Of a DNA stretch of 64,000 nucleotides, positions 35,928 to 47,862 are shown piece by piece; within the stretch, counting starts at the first letter, position 1; every line of letters starts with the position of its first letter. Made by a program: the position numbers and the translations under genes. The notes beneath the pieces were generated by a model. It was not told the DNA's origin, made no database searches, and saw nothing but the letters and a program-made list of their open reading frames with translations. The stretch is from contig JAQJVL010000081.1 of assembly GCA_035578905.1 (NCBI GenBank), forward strand, positions 2,556,980 to 2,620,979, given 5' to 3'. Source of the stretch: Stictocephala bisonia. Taxonomy: Eukaryota; Arthropoda; Insecta; Hemiptera; Membracidae.

Positions 35928-38283
35928 CAGTAGAGTCTCGCAAACTCGGCCTAATGTGGACCCAATGGCGGCCGAGTTAGCGAAATGCCGAGTTATCGGG
36001 AAAAGTAGGTTTAAACGAATAAAAGTCCTTTGATAGGTTATATGTATCATGTTATTATGATTATTATGATTATTATGATGACATTATTATGTTATTATGT
36101 ATCAGGTTATATGTATCATGATAGGTTATATGTATCATGTCAAATACAACACAGAAGGCATTACATTTGAAGTTAAATCGATTTAAACACTACATAGGAA
36201 CATTGCAAACATAATACGAAAAACAAATACAGTTCTGTACCCTGTAAATTATTGTTTTGTAAAAAAGTTGGTTATTGTTTTTTGTTTTTCGCACCTGGCC
36301 CTCTTGCGAGCGGCATCGTCACGCAGACGACGGAGAAACAGGATGTCCATTGCCGAAGCACCTTGCTGCTCAAAATACGTCAACGCACTTTCAACAGCTT
36401 TCAGTCCCTCGCTGTGACTCATTTTTATTTCAGTAGGCTTGCTTTTATCCTCTTCATTAGAGTCACCAATGCTTTCTTCATTGTCTTCTTTTCCTTTTAC
36501 AACTTCAACAATTTCCGCATCCGAAAGAATGTTTTCTCCAGTGTCCTGCTCCATCCATTCTGTTACGTCACAGTCATTGGCATCTTCACAACCAGGAACC
36601 TGTCTTATTAAGTCCACTAGGCCAGAATCCTCTTCATCAGGTTTATCAGCAAACTCATTTCCTTCATTGTCCAGTAGTTTTCTCCAGGAACGCACCAACG
36701 TAATAGGACGTAATTCACGCCATGCATCTGCAAGCCATCCAATGACGTCTAATAAGTAAATTTTTTTCAAGTTTTTCACCAAATCTTGATCATCTTCAAC
36801 GGCATCCAAAATATGTGACAGCAGCTTGCGGCGGTATATCTTCTTTAAAGCCGCTAAAAACCCCTGGTCCACAGGCTGGCAGAGTGCAGTCACATTGGGG
36901 GGCAGGAACATGGTCTTTATATCACCATCTTGTAACTCATCTGCGTCTGGATGTGAAGAGGCGTTGTCTAAGAAAAGAAGTGCTTTTCTTGGGAGGTTTT
37001 TCAGTTTCATGTGTCTTTCAACTGCAGGTACGAAACTATGGTAAAACCACTCTTTAAAGATTACTCCATCCATCCATGCATTTGACTGGTTTTTATATGA
37101 CACAGGAAGACTGGTTACATCAATATGTTTAAAGGCACGTGGCTTTTTAGCTTTACCAATAAGACACAGTTTTAGCTTATCATCAGCTGTTGCATTACAG
37201 CAGGCCAAGATGGTAACTCGTTCTTTGCTTCTCTTGTACCCAGGGGCAGAATTTTCATGTTTCAAAGCTAGGCTTTTATTTGGCAAGAGTCTAAAATTCA
37301 ACCCCGTTTCATCGCAATTGTAAATTTGGTCGCCTGTCAAACCTTCACTTTCAATAAGCTGTTGAAATTGGTCTTTGAATTTTAAAAAACCCGTCATGTC
37401 CCCAGAAAGTTTTTCACCACATACAGTAAGTTGCCTGACACCGTAACGCTTCTTCCACCTGTCAAGCCAACCGATACTTGCTACAAATTCTGGATCTCCT
37501 TCCTTTTTACACAGCTCATACAATTTTATTGCTTTTTCTTGCAATATCGGTCCTGAAATTGGGGTTCCTTTTTCTCTAGCTTGACGAAACCATAGGTACA
37601 GTGCCTCACTTACTTCATTGAATTCACTTTCTTTCATATTTTTTCTTTCTTTTAATGTTTCACTGCAAATTCGCTTAGCACACCACGCTTCTATTTTTGT
37701 TCTTTTTCTTTTCCAGTCGCCGATTGTACTTTTGCCGACCCCGAAATCCATAGCTACCTTGCTTACACTTTCTCCTTTGTCCAGTCGTTTTAATGCACAC
37801 AACTTCTTTTCCATTGATAAGTTTACTTGTTTTCTTTTAGATGTAGTTGCCATGATGAGTTGACAACACTAACACAGCACAATCCACTAACTCCCAACAA
37901 CAGTACATAAACGTTGTGCGACCCACTGACTTGTATGTAGCAGACCACTGTGATGCGCACTCTACACTGGTTTGCGCTCGACTGAGGACTGGACTGGACT
38001 GAGAATGCACGAGCGAGACTGACTCAGGAATATGGCGGCCGGCGACGGTGACGGGAGGGGGAAATAACTGTCCCGTTACACATTGACGCTCAAGGTCAAT
38101 GCCCGCTCGCACGGGGAATACACAAGTAGATTCAATATTATCGCATTCGCATAGTATTTTGGTTTTACAAGGTCAAAATAATTTAATTTTTTACATTTAA
38201 ATTTTTTTCCATTTTAATCCTCTGTGCGGCCGAGTTATCCGGACTGCCGAGTTATCGAGGGCCGAGTTTGCGAGACTCTACTG
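35928..38283. mobile_element. Complete Tigger/pogo DNA transposon, 2356 bp
   Basis: The inverted termini read CAGTAGAGTCTCGCAAACTC (left) and GAGTTTGCGAGACTCTACTG (right), flanked by TA on both sides, the expected target duplication. Inner subterminal copies of GGCCGAGTTATC occur near both ends. It contains one uninterrupted transposase on the minus strand. A simple TATGTATCATG/TTATGAT repeat lies at 36040-36135. Intact ends and an intact ORF suggest recent insertion. Confidence 0.93.
36249..37853 (-). CDS. Tigger-type transposase (intact, 534 aa)
   Basis: A cut-and-paste transposase of the Tigger/jerky/CENP-B family. Residues about 8-50 form a psq-type helix-turn-helix (DKGESVSKVAMDFGVGKSTI). 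Residues about 70-140 form a CENP-B-type helix-turn-helix (IGWLDRWKKRYGVRQ). The DDE core follows with IYNCDETGLNF (Asp181), LLFLDNASSH (Asp296) and QPVDQGFLAALK (Asp329). The 32 residues between the last two acidic residues are the DD32D spacing of Tigger elements. After an acidic linker the protein ends QKTITNFFTKQ, which fits the PIP box Q-x-x-I-x-x-F-F; a PCNA-binding motif is reported for pogo transposase. Length and start are typical, and there are no stops or frameshifts. It is probably functional, although expression is not shown by sequence. Confidence 0.95.
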   Translation of the reverse strand: MATTSKRKQVNLSMEKKLCALKRLDKGESVSKVAMDFGVGKSTIGDWKRKRTKIEAWCAKRICSETLKERKNMKESEFNEVSEALYLWFRQAREKGTPISGPILQEKAIKLYELCKKEGDPEFVASIGWLDRWKKRYGVRQLTVCGEKLSGDMTGFLKFKDQFQQLIESEGLTGDQIYNCDETGLNFRLLPNKSLALKHENSAPGYKRSKERVTILACCNATADDKLKLCLIGKAKKPRAFKHIDVTSLPVSYKNQSNAWMDGVIFKEWFYHSFVPAVERHMKLKNLPRKALLFLDNASSHPDADELQDGDIKTMFLPPNVTALCQPVDQGFLAALKKIYRRKLLSHILDAVEDDQDLVKNLKKIYLLDVIGWLADAWRELRPITLVRSWRKLLDNEGNEFADKPDEEDSGLVDLIRQVPGCEDANDCDVTEWMEQDTGENILSDAEIVEVVKGKEDNEESIGDSNEEDKSKPTEIKMSHSEGLKAVESALTYFEQQGASAMDILFLRRLRDDAARKRARCEKQKTITNFFTKQ

Positions 38284-38779
38284 TATATGTATAATATATA
38301 AAATTTATATATAAAAAATTATATATAAATTTAATTAAAAAATATATATATCAGTGTTGCAATAAAATTCATAAAAGCAAAAGTTTGAAGATTTTGCCTG
38401 ATTGCTATTTCATGTTTCATTTGGTTTGTACTTTGCAAACAGTGTTTCAAAATTCAGTTTGTAAGATGCAAGACAAACAACTGTGTCATTTTGAAGATAA
38501 GAACAGAAATATGAAGTATTACATTTAATGCAATACCTTCTAGAAAGTGAATGTTTAAATTAAAATAATTTAGTGAAGAATAAATTCACAATAATAGAAA
38601 CCAATTCTTTCAAAACAGGTTTACTATAAAATGCTATGGAAGATTAGTGATCTGTTTTACAGCCAGCTAAGTGGAATATTTTATTTCACTCAACAAAAAC
38701 TTATGTTTTTTTTAGGTTAAACTCAACTTTGCTTTATATTGATTAAAATGGCGCTTTCAGCTAAATCTTTAAGGGAGCT

Positions 38780-39262
38780 TAACTATCAACTAGATGTTTC
38801 ATATTTTAGAAGAGAGACTTAAGTTAATCAAATTAAGTCTTTATATCAAACTAGCCTTACTTTTACCATAGAATTAAATTTTTTTTAATCACCTTTTTTA
38901 TAACAGCATTAGATTTTTCAATAAGTTACCTCTTGAACTTAAGTTTAGAGCCATACTTGCAGATAGATCTTACTACAGCGTTCATGAATTTCTTGCTGGC
39001 GGTTCAATGTAAATAACTCAGCACATTTTGTGTAACTTAGTTATATATTTTTTGACTTTAAATTGTAAATCATATGAAATAGTACAAATTTCATATATGC
39101 AACCATAGCAGTTACTTTATTTTTAGTTTGTAAGACTTTCACTGTAAATATTGACATAGTTAATGCAATGTTGTATTGTCACTTTAACTAAATAAATGAC
39201 TTAATGAATGGAAGAGAGGACTTATTAGTCCTAATTCCACCTTTCAATAGACACTCATTCAT
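38780..39262 (+). mobile_element. LINE 3'-end fragment (copy D)
   Basis: The coding end reads FFNKLPLELKFRAILADRSY then YSVHEFLAGGSM and stop at 39010. A 3' UTR follows with the family hairpin AGGACTTATTAGTCCT (39217-39232) and an ATTC/TTCA-type tail ending near 39262. The 5' portion is truncated. Confidence 0.7.
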
Positions 39263-40662
39263 TCATCTGCTATTACTTTAAACCTTCGAGAGCTAATTTA
39301 TATTCTTAACGTAACCATACATAAAACTTGCTTGGGTCACTACTAAATGTTTTACCAATATATAATATTATATTTCAAAATTAACTATTATAAATAAAAT
39401 AACTAATATTTGGCTAAAATATTTTTTTTACTTTTTTTCCAAAAATAATACTTGCGTATGTATATACACATCACTAGCTCTAAGGGAAATTGTTTTGTAC
39501 GTTTTTACCTGTCATTAGCTAGTTCTAATTAATCGGTTGTTAGGTAGGTTTGAAATAAAATACTAGTTAGTTGTTAATTTCATTTGATTGTGTAATATAA
39601 TGACTAAACAATTTTAGAGGACAATTTTTAGAGATATGCAATGCACTACTGATTTGACAAAACTACTGCACTACTGAAGACGAAAGATGAGATTGGCATA
39701 AGGATAGTTCAAATTATTGCTATTCTTTAAGAGATAGAGCTTTAATAACACAACAATAAATTACAGCGTTATTGCCCAGTAACAATTGTCATGCAGCGTG
39801 TAGTTGAAAACTATTATTTTGATAACAGGGTTTTTATGAACAACAGAGATTTAATAAGGTTCAATAATTGTTGCATTGTAGGACATCTTATTCTGAGTTT
39901 TCATGGGCAAGGAGATCACACTTTAACAAATAAATTAAGACAATTATACAAAAAAAAACTTACAGTTTAAACACTATGAAACTTGATTAAACCAGTCTGA
40001 CAATGCAGTTGAGATTGGATATACGACAGAAAAACACTAGACAAGGAACATCAACAACGGGTTGTTGTTGTGGTGCATAGTTTAGTTTATTGATAGCAGC
40101 ATTACTCGGACAAATAACAACAAAATATATAAATCTTGTGACAAAACAGTACAGTGAGCTACAAATATGGCCAGCCGAGCCCAAGCAAAAATGCAGTCTG
40201 GCAACAAATGTGGCACTGCTGAGTTGATGGGGAAAAGTATCAGCAACGAGATTTGAATTGACAGAACTAATGGTATGGCCTTCTGATTTGAAACAACAAA
40301 TCATAATTTTAATGACTGAACCCAAAACATAAATTGTTCAAATAATATGACTACTACATTGCTTTAATATGTTTGGTTCCGGAGCAAAATTACCAAATAT
40401 AATATAAATTATGACACTGCATATAATTGGTTCAAATGAAGGATTCTAATTTTATATAATAATTTATATACACAATAAAAAATTTGACATACAATGGAAG
40501 TTTGAAATTAGTCTAATAATTGCCTTTGTTCAGTACTTAAATTAGCATAGGCTACAAAACTAATGCCAGCACATTTTAATTGAATGGATTAAAGCAATAG
40601 AGATACATAACTACATGCCTTTTAATTGACTGTGCAATCTTGAAAGTGAAAGAATTTTGTAC

Positions 40663-40870
40663 CTAACACATCTGGGGAAGTGAAGAGGCGCAATGACACC
40701 ACGACGGCCTATTTTAGCACAGGAGTTGATGTACTGTTTGTAGAGCTCGCCTTGCTCAACCTTGGCCCCAGTGCTGGCCTCGTAACTTGCCCGCAGCCAC
40801 GTCAGTGCAAACTGCTCATTCTCGTGGGCCACTTGCTGAGTAGCCTGCTGCTGGTTGGGTGCTACAATCA
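40663..40870 (-). CDS. Bap170: Bap170/ARID2 exon 3 of 7 (RFX-like DNA-binding domain, main part)
   Basis: A 208-bp exon with acceptor TTTGTAG|TG and donor GTTAG|GTAC. After a short Gln-rich start it reads ENEQFALTWLRASYE, then KVEQGELYKQYINSCAKIG and RRGVIAPLHFPRCV. This is an RFX-type winged helix: a Trp-Leu start, a Tyr-x-x-Tyr/Cys helix, and a conserved Arg-Gly...Phe...Cys-(Val/Leu)-Arg end. Fused to ARID-family helical repeats, an RFX domain is diagnostic of ARID2/BAF200. The final Arg codon is split AG|G across the intron, and the domain finishes in the next exon as SVFG. Human ARID2 has the equivalent ENHTV-type ending as CLRTVF. The domain is predicted to contact DNA or nucleosomes in the remodelling complex. 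Confidence 0.88.
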
Positions 40871-41578
40871 CTACAAACAACACAATCAATTACATATTAG
40901 TGACATATTTGAAATTTGCTTACCTTTGAATATACAAGTAATTTATTCAATTCCAGGCAGATAGAAGTTAGAATAAGCCTTTTTAAAATTACTATAGTAC
41001 AACCTGCTGTATTATTTATTGTTACTTAGCGAGGCTAGAACTAGAGCCTGTAGATGTAAATTTTTTTTATAAACTTATTCTATATTCTGGATTATTAGCT
41101 GCTATAACAATGAACTGACCACTTATTGCCACGCACTTTGTATATAGAAGATTTAAATATTGAACTATGCTGAATATATGCTGTAAACACAACTTAACTT
41201 GAATAATTTCTGAGAAAATAGTATTTCAATGTGTTAAAATTTTGTAAATGCTATGTTTAGACACAGAATAAAAAGAAACAAAGGTTGCTTTCTTATGGCC
41301 GCAGATAAAACCTCAGTGGCAGTTATGGATTACAACTAAAGTACATCTTAATACATATGTAGTAATAATAACAGTAGTCTCAGTAATCCGACCCTTTATC
41401 GAGATTACCGAAATTGACAGGTCAGTGCAGGTTTAGAAAAAGAAATACAATTTGCCAATGCATATAACACGAATAAACTTTATTATTACACAAAACGAGT
41501 TCTAATAGCTTATAAAAGACATTTGATAAGAATAAGGTTAAAAAGAATGTATGGTACTAAACAGGAAAGTACATTGAA

Positions 41579-42592
41579 TGAATGAATATGAATGTCTTTA
41601 TTTAAAGGCGGAGTTAGGACTATGAAGTCCTCTCTTCCACTCAACCTTGTGTAAAACTATACAAACAACATAAAATATAATTTCAAACTAAAACTAACAT
41701 CAAACAAAACTTAATTTACAAAGCGTAAACTACTAATCAAAGATAATAAAAAACTGAAAAATTATAAACATGGAACTAATACAATTTAATAGTTACTGTA
41801 ATGTAACATATTTACAAATTAAAATAATAAATTTCATTCTCACAGACTCATTCGCTCAAGTAATCCGCCATGAAAACAGTGCCCCCACACCCCCATCACC
41901 CCCGCGAGGTCCGCAAAAACAGGTCCTTCAAGTCAGCCCTAAAACCAACGCTATCATATTTATTTCTCAAGCTGTCAGGAAGGGAATTCCATGAACGACA
42001 GACTGAAACCGTAAATGATTTATTGACTTATGATGGGGAATAGACAGCTTAGAAGATCCATATTGAGTGGGATGAGAATTGATCTGGGAAAGAAACTTAA
42101 AACAATCAAATATGTACCTAGGTGAACCAGTTTTTAATACAGCGTGCAGGAAAGTAAGAGCGTGATACTGTCGGAGCTCCTTAAGTTTAAGGAGAGATAA
42201 ATGATTGAAGAAGGGTGAGACATGAGCATCACGCCTTAAATTGAAGATGAAACGAATACAATAATTCTGGGCACGCTGCAATTTATCAGAGTTCAACGGT
42301 CATGTCATCCAACACAATGTCACAGTAGTTAAAATTTGGGAATATAAGAGTCCTAACTAAAATAACTTTCATGTCAAGAGGTAAATAAGGAGCAAATCGT
42401 TTTAAGACTGTGAATTCCAGAAAACACTTTGTTACAAGTCTCAACGATCTGATCCTTCCAACCCAAATTCCTGTTTATCAACAGTCCTAAATTCTTCACT
42501 TTATCACTGTAATCAAGATAGTGGTCCATTATCTTCAACTTAGGGGCAGTTGTCAAGTCAATTTTAGGTATAAGTCTAGAACATTGCACTTA
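41579..42592 (-). mobile_element. 5'-truncated LINE of the LINE-B family (copy C)
   Basis: On the minus strand the last part of ORF2 can be followed through several frameshifts: IPKIDLTTAPKLK, then VKNLGLLINRNLGWKDQI, then KLQRAQNYCIRFIFNLRRD and SPRYIFDCFKFLS. Equivalent segments occur in LINE-B (for example LQRAQNYCIRYIFNLRQD), so both belong to one family. The 3' UTR holds the hairpin AGGACTATGAAGTCCT (41616-41631, plus-strand reading), an AATAAA signal and an ATTC-type tail at 41579-41600. Truncated at about 42592 by incomplete reverse transcription. Confidence 0.85.
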
Positions 42593-42769
42593 TGTAAAAC
42601 AACAAACTTACTATAGATAACTATGTACTGTACTTATTTTACAAAATAAAAACCATAGTAATGTACGTACAAAAACTGGAAATTTAAAGTACATTGACAC
42701 CACTTATTTATGACATTGGAAAACAACTTAATGGTTTTTGTTTGTTGGTAGACAAAGATAACTTTAAAA

Positions 42770-43262
42770 CATTTTCCTGCAGTCTCTATAGTCTTCATCA
42801 CCACTCTCCCTGTACAGTACGTCTCCAATGATTTCATCATCTGTCATGACCAGTTGCTGTTTTCTGCATCTCCAGCTAACCAGTCATTTTTATGGCCTAT
42901 TATAAGGTCCTTGTGGTCAACAAGCTGTTTAGTAATTATGTCTCCTAAAATATTGAGATCGTCACATGTAGTTGCTGTTTGTTAAGTCAATTTTGTTTTT
43001 ATTTTTATAGGCTTCTAATAAAAATAATGTCAGCAACAAATTCTCCCATGAACAAAATATTGTTTTTGTAGTTAGCTCTTCCCAAGCAGATGCTAGATAA
43101 AAAACAACATCTTTGAGATTAGTATCTCAACGCTCGTAGAACACTTCCTTCTTTTGGCAAAACATTGCATAAGACATTTTTTGTAACTCATTTTTAGAGT
43201 TTGTGTGACATGCTGGTCCACAGGCTGAATTATCAGAGTTAAATTAGGGAGCAAACAGGTGT
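42770..43262 (-). pseudogene. Decayed jerky/Tigger-type transposase fragment
   Basis: Minus-strand translation near 43190-43255 gives PNLTLIIQPVDQHVTQTLK, then MSYKKC. This is the third catalytic block (LPPN-T-LIQP-DQ) of the Tigger/jerky family with its Asp retained. Further pieces such as LGDIITKQLVDHKDLI follow with stops between them. It is unrelated in detail to the intact element at 35928 and is strongly degraded. Confidence 0.6.
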
Positions 43263-44349
43263 CTACTAATTTTAAGGAATTAAATTCAAGGATTTTTCCA
43301 GGATTTTAAGGAGGAATTTTAGAGGTTTCACAATAAAATTGTTGCGGCATTTTCAAAAATTCAGTATTGGCAAACTGCATAATTTATAATAATACATTTG
43401 TTATAGTAGAAATAAATATTAATGGTAATGTACTATAGAGGATTATAATTTTGAACATAAATGTTGCCACAACATTAAAACTTGTGATGAATTCAAACAA
43501 ACGACCATAATATTAACAATATTATGGTAACATAATATTAACAAACATAATAATATCAAACAAACGATTCAAGCAACATTATCAAGAGAAAAAATGTATT
43601 TACAATTTTTTTTAATATTGCTGGAATCAAGGCAATAGTCTAAAGAATTACAGGTAAACTATTAAATAGCTTTTTAATTAGCATAATACGTGTTGGTACA
43701 TATACAGATTCTTTTGTGAATCCTTCTGGTCTGAGGAAGGTGAGCGTGGTTCGCCGAAATCGATCACCATAATATTTGTGCATTTTGTATTTGTATTGTA
43801 ATATATTTGTGCATTTTGTGCTTATATTGTAATAAATTTGTGTTGTGTGACGTTTACTTGTACTGTACTATTAAATATTAACGAGATATCAGTCTAGTAT
43901 ATAATTTTAAAACATGACTGAAAAAAAATGATAAAAGGACATAAAACTTTCATACTGAAATTGTACTGACTAGATATTATACTATACATGATAAACATAG
44001 TTTTTTGCATTAATCAACATTCATCTTCCTGTTTACAGCTTTCAAATGACCTCATTGGAAGGTAGGTAAAAAACCCAGTAAAGAGGTAATTGAAAGATAA
44101 GTAAATGAAATAAAATTAATCAAAATCTCAAACAACAAAACCAACAAAACAAGACGTTTGATAAATAACTAAATTCAATAACTTATTTCAAGATAAAGAA
44201 TAATGCAACACTAATCTAATATGAATAACAGTATCAACAAATATTCTAATATTTGACTGTAAATTAGATAAAAAAACACAAATTAATAAAATTATCCAAT
44301 AAGTTAACAAGTTTTTATATATGACTATGACTTATAAGGGTCAACATCT

Positions 44350-44880
44350 TTAGCTTGCTTTATTTCTTTATCTACTGCAGCTATGTTTTGTTCCATCTCA
44401 TCTAACATCCTTTTTTCTCTTCAAATTCATTTGAAAGATTGTTGTATTTCATTTTGTACTGGAAAAAATTTTCATTTTGTCATATTCTTCTTCCTCTCTT
44501 CCAATGCAATTTCCCATCTTGCATTGGAATTTCTTGAAAACAAAACTAATTCTTTGTAAACTATAAAACTTTTAGGCTCTTGAATCTGTCACACTATCAT
44601 AACCATTTTTTGAGCTCTTAAAGATTCATTTATTAGGTTTTTTACAAGCAATTCTTTATTTGTAGAAAATCCTCTTTCAAGAGCTGCATTGCGTGTGACA
44701 TAGATAATAAAATTTTCACAACATTAAGATTTTCCATTTTTTCTGCCAATAACTCATACCAGAAGTTATGAAGGCAATTTTCTGATCTGAAGTATTGTGC
44801 CATCTATATCATTGCTACTTCTGATGAAATTAGAGCTTTATATTCTTTATCTGCCTCTTCAATGGTTGATGAAAATTATT
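44350..44880 (-). pseudogene. Decayed transposase-like C-terminal fragment (ERGFSTNKE motif)
   Basis: Minus-strand reading around 44595-44680 gives LERGFSTNKELLVKNLINES, then LRAQKMV. An A-x-x-ERGFS-x-NKE motif is common near the C-terminus of several uncharacterised insect transposon proteins with an RNase-H/hAT-like end. Upstream frames (EEADKEYKALISSE, CLHNFWYELL) fit one degraded protein. I cannot assign a superfamily firmly. Confidence 0.4.
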
Positions 44881-45214
44881 TTTTTCAGAGCAAAAAATGC
44901 ATTTTTTACTGACCAAACAGAACATAACTTATCCTAATTGTTTATTTTCTCAAAGAAAAATTGTAATTTGCGTTAAGTTTGGATGCCAGCTGTCACTTGG
45001 GCGGGAATATAGGTGAATTCAGTTTTTGTGAGAAATAGTTGTTGAATATAATGATTGCATAATTGCGCTAATCGTGAAAGTAATTTTTCCATTATATCAC
45101 GAGAAATAATTCATATTTAGAAATAGTTTTTTAATGTATTCAGCGCAAAAACGTGTCAAAATTAAAAAAAAAAAAGTATAATTAAAATACCATCTCAATT
45201 AATGGAAATGTATT

Positions 45215-47345
45215 AATGGATCCATATGAAGTGGTCCAGAAATAATTTAATTGATTGCTGCAACATTTTAATTATTTTTCATATTCTTATATTTAAAAGT
45301 ACCTCTCATCAGAAGTACAAAAAGTATGTTATTTAATTTTTAACATTTTTATTTTACCGATGGTAGCCATTTTGGCTGCGGCGAAACGCCTCTTTTAAGT
45401 GAATTTCGAACTTTGCGGAGAAGCACATATATCCTCTTCCATTCATCCTAGAACATTCAAACAAAAACCAATCTCTTCAGAAGAGTTTGAACTTTAATTT
45501 AAGTAAGTCCTAATAGGTATGTCCTTAAACTTCAGTATAAGGGCCCAAATATATCTCCAAGGTTTATCATGAATTTTTTTCAAAAATCAATGTTCACACA
45601 TTTATTTTTTCAAGAAGACAACAGTTAATTTATTTGTTATTTTTTTATGTGATAGGTTTATTGAGGTGCTTCAAACTTACAAAGTTTAAAATTGTGGACT
45701 AGCATAGTTTTTTAGATAACGATTTTTGAAATTATGAAATTTTCAAATTTTTCCAAGTTCAAGGATTAATATCTTTTTTTTTTGCATGAAAATAAAAATT
45801 TGAAATTTATCACAGTTTTAGTACTAGAACAGAGGAACAGCCAACAAAAATTAGGTTTTAAGGACTTAATTATTTACCAAGATATATAATGTAGAAAAGT
45901 GTCAAACTAAAAAAAAAAAATGTACAATGCTCCAGCTACTTACAATGCTAAGCATAGCTAAATATTATGCTTTGTTATGCCTGAAAATATATAAAACAAT
46001 GACATACATATAGTTATACCATTTATTAATATACAAACTTTTATTTTCATGACTGATGAGCATTGAGTAGATGCGAGATTTCATCACACAACCATTGTGT
46101 GATGTTGAAGTTGCGCCAGTTTGCTGTAGGGGTGTGATCTTCATCGAAATATTACTCAAAGTGACCCATGTTTCATAATTTTGCTGTATTTGAAGAAAGT
46201 TCTTGGACCAGCAACAGTCATTATGCTCTCGATTGACAGATGGAATTTTCCGAGCCATCATTACTGTTAGTCATACACACAGGTAAAGGTATCATATTCC
46301 TCCAAAGTTAAAATCACTGTCTTTGATGTTATAGAATCTTTGAATTCCTCAGATTTAGACGTTTTGAAGCACTTATCTTTGTTGTCTGCCAAAAGCATAT
46401 GTCGATAAAAAGATTGTGTTCCAGGAATTTTGAGGCGTTCTTTAAATCAAACTTCAAGTTCTGTTCCATTCTTTGTTATTTTAAAAGTCAATCTGCCGTT
46501 AAAAGTGTATAACTTTTTAAACAGCCGATACAATGTTTCTTATATCATCAATGAGATATTTTTGGAAGGTATGAACTACTACAGTTTTTGTGCTGTCAAT
46601 GGTTGTTTATTATACAAAGGCTGTGGTTTTTAACCAGTCCAGAGTCCTCAACAAAATAAGAGTAAACAAAAGGATGCTAAGCATTGTAAGTAGCTGGAGC
46701 GGTATTTTCTTTCTTTTTTTTAAGTTTGACACTTTTCTACATTATATATCTTGGTAAATAATAAAGTCCACAAAACCTAATTTTTGTTGTTGTTCCTCTG
46801 TTCTAGTACTAAAACTGGGATGGATTTCAAATTTTTATTTTCATGCTCAAAAAAGATATTAATCCTAGAACTTTGAAGAATTTGAAAATTTCAAACATTT
46901 TTTTCTAAAAAACTATGCTTAGTCCACAATTTGAAACTTAGTGAGTTTGAAGTAACTCAATATACAAAGCACATAAAAAATAATAAATAAAGTAACTGTT
47001 GCCTTCTTGAAAAAATAAATGTGTGAACATTGATTTAAAAAAAAAAAATTCATGATAACTTTGGAGATATATTTGGGCGATATATATAAGTGGAGATATG
47101 TGCTTCTCCGCAAAGTTTGAAATTACTTAAAAGAGGTGTTTTGCCACAACCAAAATGGCCGTCATCGGTAAAATAAAAATGTTAAAACATTAAATAACAT
47201 ACTTGTTGTACTTCTGATAAGAGGTACTTTTAGGTATAAAAATATAAAAATAATAAAAATGTTGCAGCAACCACTGCTGGACCACTACATATGGATTAAC
47301 CCAAACATGTCAAAAATACTTTAAGTTGTGACATTGGGTTTTTCA
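45215..47345. mobile_element. Large inverted-repeat structure, about 2.1 kb
   Basis: The left arm (45215 to about 45950) and right arm (about 46670-47345) are inverted copies. Shared strings include TTTGCGGAGAAGCACATAT against its complement near 47095, and ATGCTAAGCATTGTAAGTAG (46674) against the complement at 45935. The centre (about 45950-46670) holds a broken minus-strand ORF. Sequence outside the arms is also directly repeated (44965-45100 and 47383-47520). It may be a head-to-head pair or foldback form of one transposon. Confidence 0.7.
45965..46430 (-). pseudogene. Broken ORF at the centre of the inverted repeat
   Basis: A minus-strand frame gives YRHMLLADNKDKCFKTSKSE, then TLEEYDTFTCVYD, before two stops. 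The next frame begins ARKIPSVNREHNDCCWSKNF. The CVYD...W/IPSVNREHND arrangement looks like decayed coding sequence of an uncharacterised transposon protein rather than a host gene. No catalytic motif is seen. Confidence 0.3.
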
Positions 47346-47862
47346 AATTGTTCGGTAAAATACACGGTTTAAATTTGTAATTTGCGTTAACTTCGACTGT
47401 CTGGCCCCCGTGACAGCCTGCCAGCTGTCAGTCCGGCGGGAACATAGGTGAATTCGGTTTTTGTGATAGTTGTTCTACATAATAATTGTGTAATGGCCAC
47501 TAATCCCGATTCACAGTGAAAATAGTTTTTCTGTTATATCTCGAGAAATAATTTTATTAGACCAAATTAGTTTTCAAATTTGTATTCAGCACAAAAAACC
47601 TCAAAATAAAAAAGATGATTAAAATACCATTTAAATTAAAGGAAATATGTAAAAAATACTAAACATTGTGACATTGGGTTTTCAAATTTGTCGGTAAAAT
47701 GTGTGATGTTATCATACAGGAGTACAGGCCAAAGTCACCTAAGCGTGCCTGTATAATACATGCTCTGTGTGAACATTTATTCTAAGTTTTATGTTATATA
47801 TTCATTTCTTTTAATTTGTTGTATGATTGTGCTGTATGTATGTGTGCTTGTAGAGTCCAGCT

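Larger units (their letters stand above)
33257..40662 (-). other. Bap170 intron between exons 3 and 4 (7.4 kb)
   Basis: It separates the two parts of the RFX domain. It contains a complete hAT element (33635-35275), the intact Tigger element (35928-38283) and a LINE 3' end (about 38780-39260). 39265-40662 is AT-rich with no recognisable gene. Confidence 0.75.

Noticed and set aside
36252..37863. Several plus-strand ORFs inside the Tigger element
   Set aside because: Antisense shadows of the intact 534-residue transposase, without domains.
41770..41994. 74-residue plus-strand ORF
   Set aside because: It lies antisense in the 3' end of LINE copy C; the minus-strand homology explains the region.
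43710..43870. GGTCTGAGGAAGGTGAGCGT...GCCGAAATCG considered as a retroelement 3' end
   Set aside because: The phrase resembles motifs seen in some insect retroelements, but no coding remnant or tail supports it here.
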